This document shows, piece after piece, positions 51,727 to 61,559 of a stretch of DNA of 64,000 nucleotides. A program made the position numbers and the translations under genes. This stretch comes from Cotesia glomerata. Taxonomy: Eukaryota > Arthropoda > Insecta > Hymenoptera > Braconidae. Positions within the stretch are counted from its first letter, which is position 1, and every line of letters starts with the position of its first letter. The notes beneath the pieces are model-generated. The model was not told the origin of the DNA and made no database searches. It saw only the letters and a list, made by a program, of their open reading frames with translations. The stretch lies in the NCBI RefSeq assembly GCF_020080835.1, contig NC_058159.1, positions 25,330,474 through 25,394,473 on the forward strand, read 5' to 3'.

Positions 51727-52561
51727 CACTGATAGAAAAACAATCTTGATTCAAGAAACATCTTTTCTTCAAAAGTTGATTTTTGTTTCAAAATTTCTAG
51801 CTGTCTTAATTCAAGAAATGAACTCTTGAGACTAAATATAGATATATTTCATTCAAGAATTTTTATTTCTTGGTTCAAGATAGGCGATAACATGATCCAA
51901 GATACTACTGACTTGTGTTAAGAATGACTTTTTTTTGAGTCATTAATTTACTATGTGAATTTCTATAAATTTATGTAATAATATTTAATTATAATAAATT
52001 ATATTTAATTATAATATTACTATATTTTCACAATTATATTAAATCGAAAATCTATAATAAAATTTTTTATTTACTTCAATAACATCTTGAATAAAGAAAT
52101 TATTATTTAAACCAAAAATTTAAAGTTTTTTAAACAATAATATTAAGGGAGGGCGGGGCAAGACGGCCCACCTGGGGCAAGAAGGCCCACCTCAAAAATT
52201 GACCAAAAATTTATTTTTTTAATTTTTTTCAAACCACCACAAATTCGGGTTATTGATGCATTTTTAGCCCTACCCGTGAAAAAAAAGGCAAAATGAGCTA
52301 CTAAAAAGTTCTAAAAAAGAAGTTATCTTATAATTTCATAACCTAATCATGATTAATCAAGTAAAAATCATATTTTTCAGCTGATTTTATAGATTTAGGG
52401 CAAATTAGACCATTCGAAAAAATTTTAAATAACAATAACAAAGTTTTTATTTAATAGAAAAATAACAATTATTAAGATAAGTTATTTCATTAATTTACAA
52501 TTCATAGTGAATTCAAATAATTTGTTACATTAACCAACAGGACAACTATTATTATATATAA

Positions 52562-53520
52562 CACTAGCTGTTACCCGCCCGCTTCGCTGGGCACATTATA
52601 GAATTGCATTTTTAGATCTAGACTTGAAATTTAACTGAAGTATTTTTAATTTCCCGCTAAGAAAATTAAAAATTTTCGAAAATCGGGAAGTTATTGATTT
52701 TACCCTATTCAAAAATTATTGCGGTTTGAAAATTCAAAAAATAGCATTTTATTTAACTTCTATCAGACTTTTGAGCTCATAGAGCTCAAAAACGTAATAA
52801 GTGCAATTTTAAGCGCTTACGTATGGAATTGGCTGGAAGTTGCAGGGATGGCCTCTATGGTAAACCGTTTTCCTAATTTTTTTGATTTGCACAGATTCCA
52901 AATGAGCATTGAAAGTTTTAGTTAAAGTCTAAGTTTATAAACAACAACATTTTTTCTATTCTACTCATCTCTCTGACACAGCCTGCATATGAAATATATG
53001 CATATGAAACTATTGTTTGGAAATAAGAATTGTTCGTTGTTAACGCCCCCAAAATTCCTATTAAGGTTGGAATTTAATTAATAAAATCCATTCTTAGCTG
53101 AACTTGACACGAAGATTATACACGAAGATTTCTACCAAATTTGAAGTCTGTAGGAACTATAGTTAGGAAATTTGAAATTTTAATTGTTAATATCTATCCC
53201 TGCAATCCTTATTTAGGCCGGGTTGTCGTAAAATCCTCATTTAGATTACTTCTACATCACACATAGAAGACTCCTACCGAATTTTGGAGTCTGTAGGAGC
53301 TATAGCTCGGAAATTAACAATTTTCATTGTTAACATCCACCCCGCTATCCACATTAGGAGTAGATTGTCATAAAATCCACTCTTAGATCATTTCTCCACC
53401 ACATACAGAAGATTCTTACCAAATTTGGACCTTATAGGAGCTACAGCTCGGAAATTTTAAATTTTCATTGTTGACATTCACCCTCGCAACCCCCTGTGGG
53501 AGTGAGATATATCATTTAGA
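52562..53520 (+). repeat. ACTAG-start dispersed repeat with internal 142-bp tandem units
   Basis: It begins ACTAGCTGTTACCCGCCCGC followed by TTCGCTGGGCA, a start like that of many arthropod interspersed repeats and similar in style to the repeat at 1645. Its right half (53039-53510) is a tandem array. No reverse transcriptase or helicase is seen. Family is unassigned; the right boundary is uncertain. Confidence 0.6.
53039..53510 (+). repeat. tandem array, about 142-bp period, 3.3 units
   Basis: GTTAAC-like unit starts fall at about 53039, 53186, 53329 and 53470. TACCAAATTT-like points fall at 53133, 53275 and 53417, exactly 142 bp apart. Each unit contains GTCTGTAGGAGCTATAG-type and TAAAATCC-type segments. 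Units differ by substitutions throughout, so the array is old. Confidence 0.8.
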
Positions 53521-54617
53521 GTTATTATAAATTAATCCTCACAATATTCACAAATGTAATTATCGGTACTGTACTTGGTAATAGGTTTGTAGGAAAAATC
53601 ATTTCACTAAATTTTTTTTCTGTAAAAGTAGGGGAACGATTGGTATTATGTTAACAATAGTTTTTCTGAGTAATATAAAAGTGAATGCAGTTGCCCAGGA
53701 GAGAAATAAAAACATTTTTGACGTGAGAAACAACTTTGCCATGAAAAAAAAAAAATTTTTTTGGAACTTTGGAAAAATTCCGGTGAATTGAGTCAAAGTT
53801 GGACGAGAGTAAATCCACTTGATAGTAGAAAGCCACAAAAAATAAAAACCGGCTTAGGTGGGCCGTCTTGCCTCACCCTCCCCTATTTTGGTTGAAAAAC
53901 TTAAATGTATCGACTGAAGATACTATAGTTTTGAGTAAAGATACAAGACTTATCCAACGGAGACATACATTTCTTAATCCAAGAAAACCTAAACCAAGAC
54001 TGGAAATTCTTGAAGAAAAATAATCATTTGTCTTCCAAAATAAATTCTTAGATCAAGAAAATATCTCTTGAGTCAACATAAATTTTCTATCAGTGTAATA
54101 AATTTTTTAAAACAAGTTTGACTCGTAATTACAATATAATTTCTGAGACATGATTAATAAATTGGTAAAGTATTTGCAAATGCTCATGAGTAAAAGTGAA
54201 TAAGAGATAGTCAATGAGAGCACAAACTGTGCCATATTGAGCATACTTCAATATGTGTGATCTAACTACCTTAATATCATACTTCTGATCATAAACTACA
54301 GATCTAAACCTTAAAATTTAAGATGAGAATTGGATAGCTTGTAATTGCCTCGAGGAACAGAAATAAAAATCGATTCGAAAATTCTGTTATCAAGATTAAA
54401 TAAAGTAAAAAGAAAAAATTTATTTCCATGGCGCGAACAAATTAACTGATCCAAAGCTGCCCCGCAGCGATACCGAGTTTATTAGTCGACATGTTTGTTA
54501 CCGACTCTTTATCAAAATTTTCAATTACTTTAAAAGAAAAAAAGATTAATTATTAATAACTCGGTAATTTATCAATTGACCGGTGATAAATAATAAGATA
54601 ATTTGGTAATGTTTCAG

Positions 54618-54718
54618 GCGAACATCCTGCAGCGATGCAACATGGCAATACTGCAGTGGGCATGCCAACATCCGGCGCGTACCTATTGCTCGCACTTATC
54701 ATCGGCCAGTTCAGATAA
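54618..54718 (+). CDS. dpr-like gene, terminal coding exon with GPI-type tail
   Basis: After a 6,990-bp intron (acceptor GGTAATGTTTCAG) this exon completes Gly and reads EHPAAMQHGNTAVGMPTSGA, then YLLLALIIGQFR and TAA at 54716-54718. EHPAAMQHGN directly after VING is a hallmark of several Drosophila Dpr proteins, so this exon is strongly tied to 47530-47627 despite the distance. The small-residue stretch (GMPTSGA) followed by a short hydrophobic segment with only QFR after it fits a GPI attachment signal better than a transmembrane helix with a cytoplasmic tail. The exon is too short for standard length cut-offs and was found by splice phase and motif. Confidence 0.87.
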
Positions 54719-54798
54719 TATGATGCACTACGGAATTACCACGGATTTACGAGTGTGAAATTCAACGATGCGTGAGTGTGTGGGCAATGTTAGCAAAA

Positions 54799-54804
54799 AA
54801 TAAA
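54799..54804 (+). promoter_or_regulatory. candidate polyadenylation signal AATAAA
   Basis: AATAAA lies 81 bases after the dpr stop codon. In DNA this AT-rich the hexamer is frequent, so its use is only plausible. Confidence 0.35.
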
Positions 54805-57145
54805 TCAGAAATTATGATAATTATTATTGAAATAATATTTAATATCTCATTGAATTTATAATTTGATAAGTAAAATGTTTATTGCACAAACTCTGACACC
54901 CGATGGATTATGGGTAATGAAAATAAGTATTGAATTGTCGATAATGATGAGGAATATTCTTGGAATGAGATTTTTGGACGGGTTTATTTGCTCAATTGTC
55001 GAGATAGTTCGGTTCTTTAGTTTGTCACGTATCTATTGTCAGAGAGGCATATAATATGAGATATAGAATTTTACTACCAGAATTCGAGATTTATTTTTTA
55101 TTTTTTTTTTTTTTTTTTATTAAGTGTAGAAATTCTGGTCATAATTTAATAAAAGTTGGTTTATTAGTAGATTATCGTAAAATAATCTCATTAAATTATT
55201 GAAGAGCTAATTTTAAAATTTTAACTTTTAAAACCTTCGCATTCAACATTGAGTTTTGTAAGAAAATACATTTTTTATCCTACTATTTCACAAAAGTACC
55301 GTTCAAATTTCAATAAAAATTGAGACAATGACGGAAAATAACAAAATCAATATTTTGCATAATTGAAAGTACTAATTAATAAAAAAATTATCTCTGTCTC
55401 TGTTTTGCCAACCCGACGTTGCATCGATAAATCTTCTACGTTAATCAAACGAGATTTTATATTTATTATTTTTTACACCTACTATTAATTATTATTATTT
55501 TTACACATTACTATTAACGCAATACAAAATAACGAGACGAATGTTATCTTAACCAATACTATATATCAACATTTAATACTTGAATTTACCTTTACATTCG
55601 TTCATAATGCTCAATCAATCGATTTTAACAAGAAATTTATATATTTTTATTTATGATTGCATATTCGATAAAAGCATTTGTTTATTAATTTCTAAATTTC
55701 AGCTGTTTGATTTGAAACAGAAAAATGATGTTTTTTTAATACTAGAAACGCGAAATGTTTTATCATTGCTATCATTTGATTTATTAGGAATAATAATGAT
55801 ATAAAATAATATAATGAGTAAAAAAATAAAAAAGGATTTTGTATTCTTTAAATATAAATAGGAATGAAACATATGTAGTCTAAACCAGGCAATTTTAATC
55901 TCGACTAAGAAAATTTTTTGCTCGTCGTTATATTGTTCCACATAATTAATTAAAAGTCTTGTTAAAGAATATTCCTTGTCGTGATGAAACTTTTCATCAG
56001 CTATGGAACATCGGGTGTCCCAGAAGTGACTTACGGGAGATGAGACGACTAAAAGAAGTAGCGTAAAAAATAACGACAAATAAACTAAATAATAAAAATA
56101 AAACAAGAACAAGAACAAGAACTCTACAGAGGAGAGTGAGAGTGAGAGTGAAGAAAAAAAAATATATATATACCTGAGCAGGATTAAAACAATATTGTTT
56201 GTAGGTAACGACGCTCGAGCTCTTTCACAATTGTTCGGCGCTCGTTCCACAGGATAAAACCTATGCCTTTTTAACTTTAGTTCTTACTTCGTATGGATTT
56301 TTTGCCCTTTTTTTCTCTTTTCCTTTTTCTATTCTATTTTCATCACTTGTCCCTATACCTATTGTCCGACTTGCGGGTCTCGAGTTCCCGATAATTCCCT
56401 CGTCGTTCAAAACGAGTCGCATCATTACCGAGATATTGAAAATTCAAAAGATGTCAATTTGTGATGTTTTTTTTTTTTTTATTTGTTTTCTTACTAATTT
56501 AGCATTTGACTTTTTTTTATTCTTATACATTTTATAATTCCCGAATGATTAAGGCTTAGAAATTGTTTCCCAAACCAGTATCTCGATATAAATCGCACTG
56601 TTAAATGTCAAAATATGTGTCATACTATCTTATAGGACGAGTTTAAGACAAAAATATAAAATTTAAATGTACTAATGAACACACTTGTTTACAGTAAAAC
56701 AAAAAAATTTTAAATAACAATGATAAGTACATAAGACAAGTACGTAAGTGAATAAATGATAAGAATTTACATAAAATGAAAAATAAAAAAAAAAGTAAGT
56801 AAGTATAAGTAAATAAGACAAAAAAAATAAATAAATAATAGAGAAAAGTAACTCGGGAGTTTAAGAGATGAGACAACTAATCAATAAGGTACCCTGATTT
56901 ATTTAAATATACAACAGTTACTTGGCTGTGTTCCCATTGTCATCTTATTTTTACGTCCATATTTTCAACCTTGTATATAATATTTTACTCTTGTAAATAA
57001 ATTTATCCAGATAAAAAACTAAGTATATATATAAAACATATCGATTGTCTATTATTTTACCATTATCCTGTAGTCAATTAGATATTGAATAAAGTAAATA
57101 ATTACGTTAAAGTTTAAGTGACTTGAAATTTTACTTAAATAATTC
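54805..57145. other. DNA downstream of the dpr gene, no gene seen
   Basis: A/T-rich. A 63-codon + frame at 54863-55054 and the 183-codon minus-strand frame at 55699-56250 have no recognisable domain; the latter is Leu/Phe/Ser-rich, passing through repetitive GAGTGAGAGTGAG DNA. A T run is at 55107-55119. Part may be the dpr 3' UTR. Confidence 0.5.
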
Positions 57146-57525
57146 TGTGAAGCGGGAAAGAATGGGAGTTACGGTAATTATTACGTGAAGCGTTCCACAT
57201 TCACGTAACAGGATATTGGTAGGAAAGGATTGAGAAAGGAATGTGAAGAGGATCATCTTAATGTGAGTTTATAGAATATGCGAGAAAAAATTATTAGATA
57301 GCTCGGACTGGGATTCGAACCCAGAACCTTCCGAAGACATGTCGGCTACTCTACCATTTGAGCTATCCGGTCTATACTAAATTTCCTTTCGCTTATTCTA
57401 TATACATTAAGCCACACCGTCCATCTTACGGCAGGCATTTTTACAAATAAAAATAATGCTGTGAAGCGGGAAAGAATAGGAGTTACGGTAATTATTACGT
57501 GAAGCGTTCCACATTCACGTAATAG
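57146..57525. repeat. 65-bp direct repeats flanking a tRNA-like sequence
   Basis: A 65-bp segment starting CTGTGAAGCGGGAAAGAAT at 57146 recurs at 57460 with about one to two differences (period 314 bp). Each copy is partly self-complementary (GTTACG...CGTAAC and ACGTGAA...TTCACGT). The tRNA-like sequence at 57301-57372 lies between them. It could be a 1.2-unit tandem duplication or a miniature element with terminal direct repeats. Confidence 0.85.
57301..57372 (-). tRNA. tRNA-like sequence, probably a pseudogene
   Basis: The 72 bases on the minus strand fold as a full cloverleaf: D arm GCTC-AAATGGTA-GAGT, anticodon arm (four of five pairs) with loop CATGTCT, five-base variable loop and a perfect T arm CTGGG-TTCGAAT-CCCAG. 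The A box TAGCTCAAATGG and B box GGTTCGAATCC are intact. Odd points are two mismatches in the acceptor stem and A instead of the universal U at position 33, where the anticodon would read TGT (Thr). These defects suggest a tRNA-derived repeat or pseudogene, not a working tRNA. No intron or CCA is encoded. Confidence 0.55.
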
Positions 57526-57970
57526 TTATTTATTTTTTTACGATTGACAAAACAGAAAAACGTCAGCTAACTTTTGATTTTTGGTAATTAACATTTCTTG
57601 AAAGTTATTTTTTAAATAAAATCAAGATCTTTAAATTCTTAAGATCTGATATGACAGAAAATTTAGTTCAAACCTGCTGAAATTATTCAACGAAATTAAA
57701 GATAATTAATATTTATCACTAAATTTTAATGTTAAAATTAAAAATTGATCATTTTTCTTTGAAAAAATATTTTTTTAAGAGCCAAAATTTACTTCAATAT
57801 TGAAAAAATTATTTTTATTATTTGACTTTTTCTCTGAGCTGAAAAATGGCTTGAAGATTTTTTCTTTGCTCAATTAATAATAATGAAATTTTTTAATTAA
57901 GAGCGGTTGATAGTTGATTTTCAAACGAGTTTTGCTCATGAATAAGATAAAATTTTGAAAAAAACGCGTT

Positions 57971-58007
57971 GCTCTTCGATAGATAATTGAATTATCTATC
58001 GAAGAGC
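57971..58007. repeat. perfect 18-bp-arm palindrome
   Basis: GCTCTTCGATAGATAATT and its exact complement flank a single G. Just beyond, AACGCGTT and GAAGCGCTT extend the structure imperfectly. At RNA level this would be a near-loopless hairpin; in DNA it could form a cruciform. Confidence 0.85.
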
Positions 58008-59139
58008 GAAGCGCTTTTTTAGAAAATTTTCATTTATTTATGCATAAAATGCGTTTTAACATTCCATTAGTTGTACAAGTATGACAAAGATACTTTCGTT
58101 TGTCCAATAGAGGGCGAGAAAGAGAAAAAATGTAAACCCTTCTTAAAATTAGTAAGCTACAAAATTTTTTTTTCTTCTATTTTCTACGACATACTATAAT
58201 ATTGTCTATTATTTCATTCTCTCCCCGTACTCGATTAGATACTTTAAAAAATAAAATAAAATAAATAGCGACGTTAAAGTTAAAAAATAAAAAATGATAA
58301 AATTTTTATTTACTGACGAGGATGAGTATGAGGTAATCAAACAATACGTGCTCAAATAGACACAATAAGAATAACGCTTATGAACAAATCGTTTAGCGAT
58401 GGTAGATAGATTGATTTATAAATAAAAGACTGGTTAAATTGACAGTTTTATTGGTATCTCTATCGGCACGATTGAGATATTAATACACTAGAGGAAGGAA
58501 GAGAATAAGAAAGAAGAAAGTACATGATAAGATTTTAAAGACACGAGAATTTGCGAATTAGAACTGATGAGACCAACTGTAGACTGAAAATTGGAAAAAC
58601 AAAATAGGATATTAAATAATCGTGTGAAAAAACACGCTCAAAACGCATCGAGGTCACGGATATATTGATTCGTCTATCTTTGCTGTATCTAACGTACATA
58701 GAATATTCACGCTTGCATACACTTGCACGAATGCACAAGTGTAGGTGTGTAGATGGATATTGTGGATAGACGCGTTTATATTCTGGAGTTTCATGAAAAC
58801 CCATTTCTTCTATTGCTACTGAATTACAATGGCTTCCGCGACGGAACGAAGGAGTAGTCTTGAAGTTGAAAAGCATAAACAGTATGAGGCTACAAGCTAA
58901 GAGTTTTCAGCTAAGAAGAAGGATAAATATACATTTGTGAGCTAACTTTTGGTTATTCATTGGTGGGTTAGTAATTGAAGGAGGTTTATAGGTCGACTTT
59001 TAATTGGTTTTGATTTTTGACCAGAGAGTTCTGATAAAATACTGCCAATCACGATCGTATTTTTTTTGTTTGTTTATCGCCAATTATATTTGATAGATCT
59101 AAGCTAAAGCTATCACAAAGCAATCACAAAATCACATTC

Positions 59140-59143
<4 letters not shown>

Positions 59144-59174
<31 letters not shown>
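59144..59174. repeat. 31-base A run
   Basis: Uninterrupted A run after CATTCTCTT. No clear retroposed body or target duplication was recognised next to it. Confidence 0.9.
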
Positions 59175-59177
<3 letters not shown>

Positions 59178-59310
59178 TACTTCATAACTTAGTTTCATAA
59201 AAATAAATGGTTGTACGACTGTTGCAGTTCACTAATAGTCGAATTTGGAAAAATTATTACTTGAAACTGAATAAAATAAATTTTTGTATAATAGTTATTG
59301 AACAAGCATA

Positions 59311-59542
59311 GGGTAAAAGACCCCATTAGTAGCGGGGACCCCAATACTGACACTTTCTTTGATTTTGGAACTTATTCAATTAACGAAATCATTAATTTCA
59401 ATAATGAATATATTATTTCTAATCTTTAAGATCTTTAGATCAAAAAAATTTTTAATTTTTATTCCAAGTAGAACATTTTTTCATTTAAAGAAAAAGTGCC
59501 ACTAATAGGGGTTAAAGGTGCCACTAATGGGACCTTTTACTT
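59311..59542. mobile_element. small G-rich-ended MITE
   Basis: TA at 59309-59310 and 59543-59544 flank ends GGGTAAAAGACCCCATTAGT and the inverse of AAGTAAAAGGTCCCATTAGT. A second subterminal pair uses TAGTAGCGGGG and CCACTAATAGGGG. It is 232 bp with no coding capacity. Confidence 0.78.
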
Positions 59543-59592
59543 TAGTTTTCTTAAATTCAAACGTGTAATTTTTTTTTTAATTTCTTTAAGAA

Positions 59593-59700
59593 AGAGAGGG
59601 GCAAAATGGGTCACTCCGGAAATTTGATAATAAATTTTTTTTTCTCTTGAAAATTTTTAAAATATCCAAAAATATATTTTATCGTTACGTTGCGCTATTT
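59593..59700 (-). repeat. fragment of the G-rich element
   Basis: GAGGGGCAAAATGGGTCA and the following A/T sequence through AATATATTTTATCGTTACG match the inverted right end of the 17430-20574 element (AAAATATATTTTAACGT). It starts 50 bp after the MITE above. Only one end was found. Confidence 0.6.
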
Positions 59701-60608
59701 GGGAAGAGAAAAATATTTTTTTTAGTGTTTAAAAAAATTAAATGAAATAAATGAAGTAATTCTTTGAATTTTAATTCAGCACTTTTATTACAGCACTTGT
59801 TTAGCGTGAAAAAATTCAATGGCCCACTTAATTTTCCAAAAAAGAGAAAAAAACAATGTTAACTATATTTCATTGGAAATTCAAAGCATTAACCCCCAAT
59901 TTTGACACGCGGGTATTCTGGAGCAAATATTGGATAGAAATAACCACTAGTGCTAATATCGATCCTCGATAAATCTTGGTGAATATTCATCGTTAAGTGC
60001 AAGTAAAGAGAAAAAGAGAGAGGGAAAATGAGAGAAGCAAATGGAAAAGGATGAGGATCAGGATGCGGATGAGGATGAGTAAGTGTAGAGAGATAGTAAT
60101 ATAAAGTGTATGTACTAAACGCATAGAGCTATGCTATAGACGTTGGCCGAAAAGCAAACAAAACCACTTGCTTTCATCTACTTCCGCTAGACTCCTGAGC
60201 TTCGAGTATATAAACACGATAAATTTTGCGTCTTCCACTAAAGCAAACTCTCGGGCGGTCAATTATATATTTATTACACCAAATTATTTCTATTTAAATT
60301 TCAACTCTATTATTATAATTTTTATTATTAATTTATCCATTTATGTTTTCTTGACCGTAATTTATTATACACTGTAAAAAGAGCGGTGTTAAAAATGGAC
60401 TTATTTTAACACCGCGCGGTGTTAAAATAAAATAACACCGGCGTAACTTTTCCGGTGTTAAATCGGTGTAAAACGGAGTATTACCAGTGTAAAAGAGGAG
60501 TAACCATTCTATTTAAAATATCAAGATTATAAAATTTATAAAACATAATAAAATTTATTTTTTAAATTAAAAAAATAAATAGAAAATATATTAAAGTAGT
60601 ATTCATTA

Positions 60609-61559
60609 CACTGGCCCACAAAAAAAAAGTGGTCTGTACTTTTAACCAGACCAATCTTTATGTATTTTGACGCGCTAAATCCGAATCTGAAGTCAGTATT
60701 GCCCGTACACCCTCAAAATTATGAGTAAAATGCAAAAAAAAAACCCAAAAAAAATTGCGAAAAACTGCAGTCACAGCGATGAATAAATTTTTGTGAACCC
60801 ACTCTCTTAAATCGAAATAGTGACTTTGGACTATGAAATAGTGACTATTCACTATTTAGTAGTGAAAAGTATACCACTATTTGAATTAGTGATCTACTCT
60901 GCACTGCAAAAATAGTGAATAGTCACTATAGTCACTATTTCGATTTCAGAGAGCAGATCAAGTATGATTTTCATGTACGTCAATTCACTGAATCTAAATC
61001 TAAACGTTAAGTAGCCCTTTGATCCGTCGAAATTTGAAAAAATTGCAAAAAACCGAAAAAAAAGGCAAGATATCATGAAAAATCGAAATTATCGAGATGA
61101 AAAAATTTTTTGGATTTAGATTGAGTATGATTTTCATTTATTTTGTTCCACTAAATTTGAATCTGAAGTTTTCTTGTCCTATTGACCTTTTAAAATTAAA
61201 AAAAAATCTCAAAAAATAAAAAAAATCGAGAAAATTGCAGTTTTAAATATGAGAAAAAATCTATTAATCACGATTGTTAATGACTCAGGTGCATTTTAAT
61301 GGATGAAATATGATCTTAGAATTGAAATATTCACAAAATTTTAAAATCTATAAAAAATTAAGTATAAGTAGAATGAAGAGAACGATGACTGCAGTTTTGC
61401 GCAATTTTTTGCCTTTTTTGGGGGTTTTTTACATTTTACTCATAATTTTGAGGGTGTGCGGGCACAACTGACTTCAGATTCGGATTCAGCACGTCAAAAT
61501 ATATAAAGATAGGTAGGTCCGGTCAAAAGTACAGACCACTTTTTTTTTGTGGGCCGGTG
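60609..61559. mobile_element. CACTGG-ended foldback element, second level
   Basis: TA at 60607-60608 and 61560-61561 flank ends CACTGGCCCACAAAAAAAAA and the inverse of CACCGGCCCACAAAAAAAAA. Inverted arms of about 170 bp include AGTGGTCTGTACTTTTAACC, a TCCGAATCTGAAGTCAG segment and a CACCCTCAAAATTATGAGT segment. The middle has further GAATCTGAAGT and GATTTTCAT pieces repeated directly. Frames in the arms are palindrome shadows. Confidence 0.85.
60802..60953. mobile_element. 152-bp hairpin MITE, third level
   Basis: CTCTCTTAAATCGAAATAGT on the left matches the complement of ACTATTTCGATTTCAGAGAG on the right, flanked by CA on both sides. AATAGTGACTATTCACTATT and AATAGTGAATAGTCACTAT extend the arms. 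It interrupts the 60609-61559 element. Confidence 0.75.

Larger units (their letters stand above)
52146..53883. mobile_element. G-rich-ended DNA element nested in the CACTG element
   Basis: The left end AGGGAGGGCGGGGCAAGACG and right end (inverse of GGGGAGGGTGAGGCAAGACG) are inverted, with TA at 52144-52145 and 53884-53885. The left end repeats a GGGGCAAGA-GGCCCACCT unit twice. It is a relative of 17430-20574, where the terminal motif is GGGGCAAAATGG instead. It carries a third-level insertion at 52562-53520 and no transposase. Confidence 0.78.
51727..54095. mobile_element. CACTG-ended element with CTTGATTCAAG repeats, interrupted
   Basis: TA flanks lie at 51725-51726 and 54096-54097. Ends are CACTGATAGAAAA and the exact inverse TTTTCTATCAGTG. 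The outer parts (51727-52145 and 53884-54095) hold many TTGATTCAAGAAA and complement units, as in 19513-20151. The middle is a later insertion of the G-rich element 52146-53883. It lies in the last dpr intron and has no transposase. Confidence 0.82.
57526..59310. other. gene-free DNA
   Basis: No gene is supported. It holds a perfect palindrome (57971-58007), a less AT-rich patch at 58480-58900 whose 113-codon minus frame has no domain, and a 31-base A run (59144-59174). Confidence 0.5.

Noticed and set aside
52562..52600. Helitron 5' end for the ACTAG-start repeat
   Set aside because: I could not find a TC start in an A-T target or a 3' hairpin followed by CTRR, so the class is left open.
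55699..56250. 183-codon minus-strand frame
   Set aside because: Leu/Phe/Ser product across simple repeats; no domain or codon pattern suggesting a gene.
60658..61076. Two related minus-strand frames of 60-64 codons with similar N termini
   Set aside because: Similarity comes from the repeated arms of the foldback elements, not from gene duplication.
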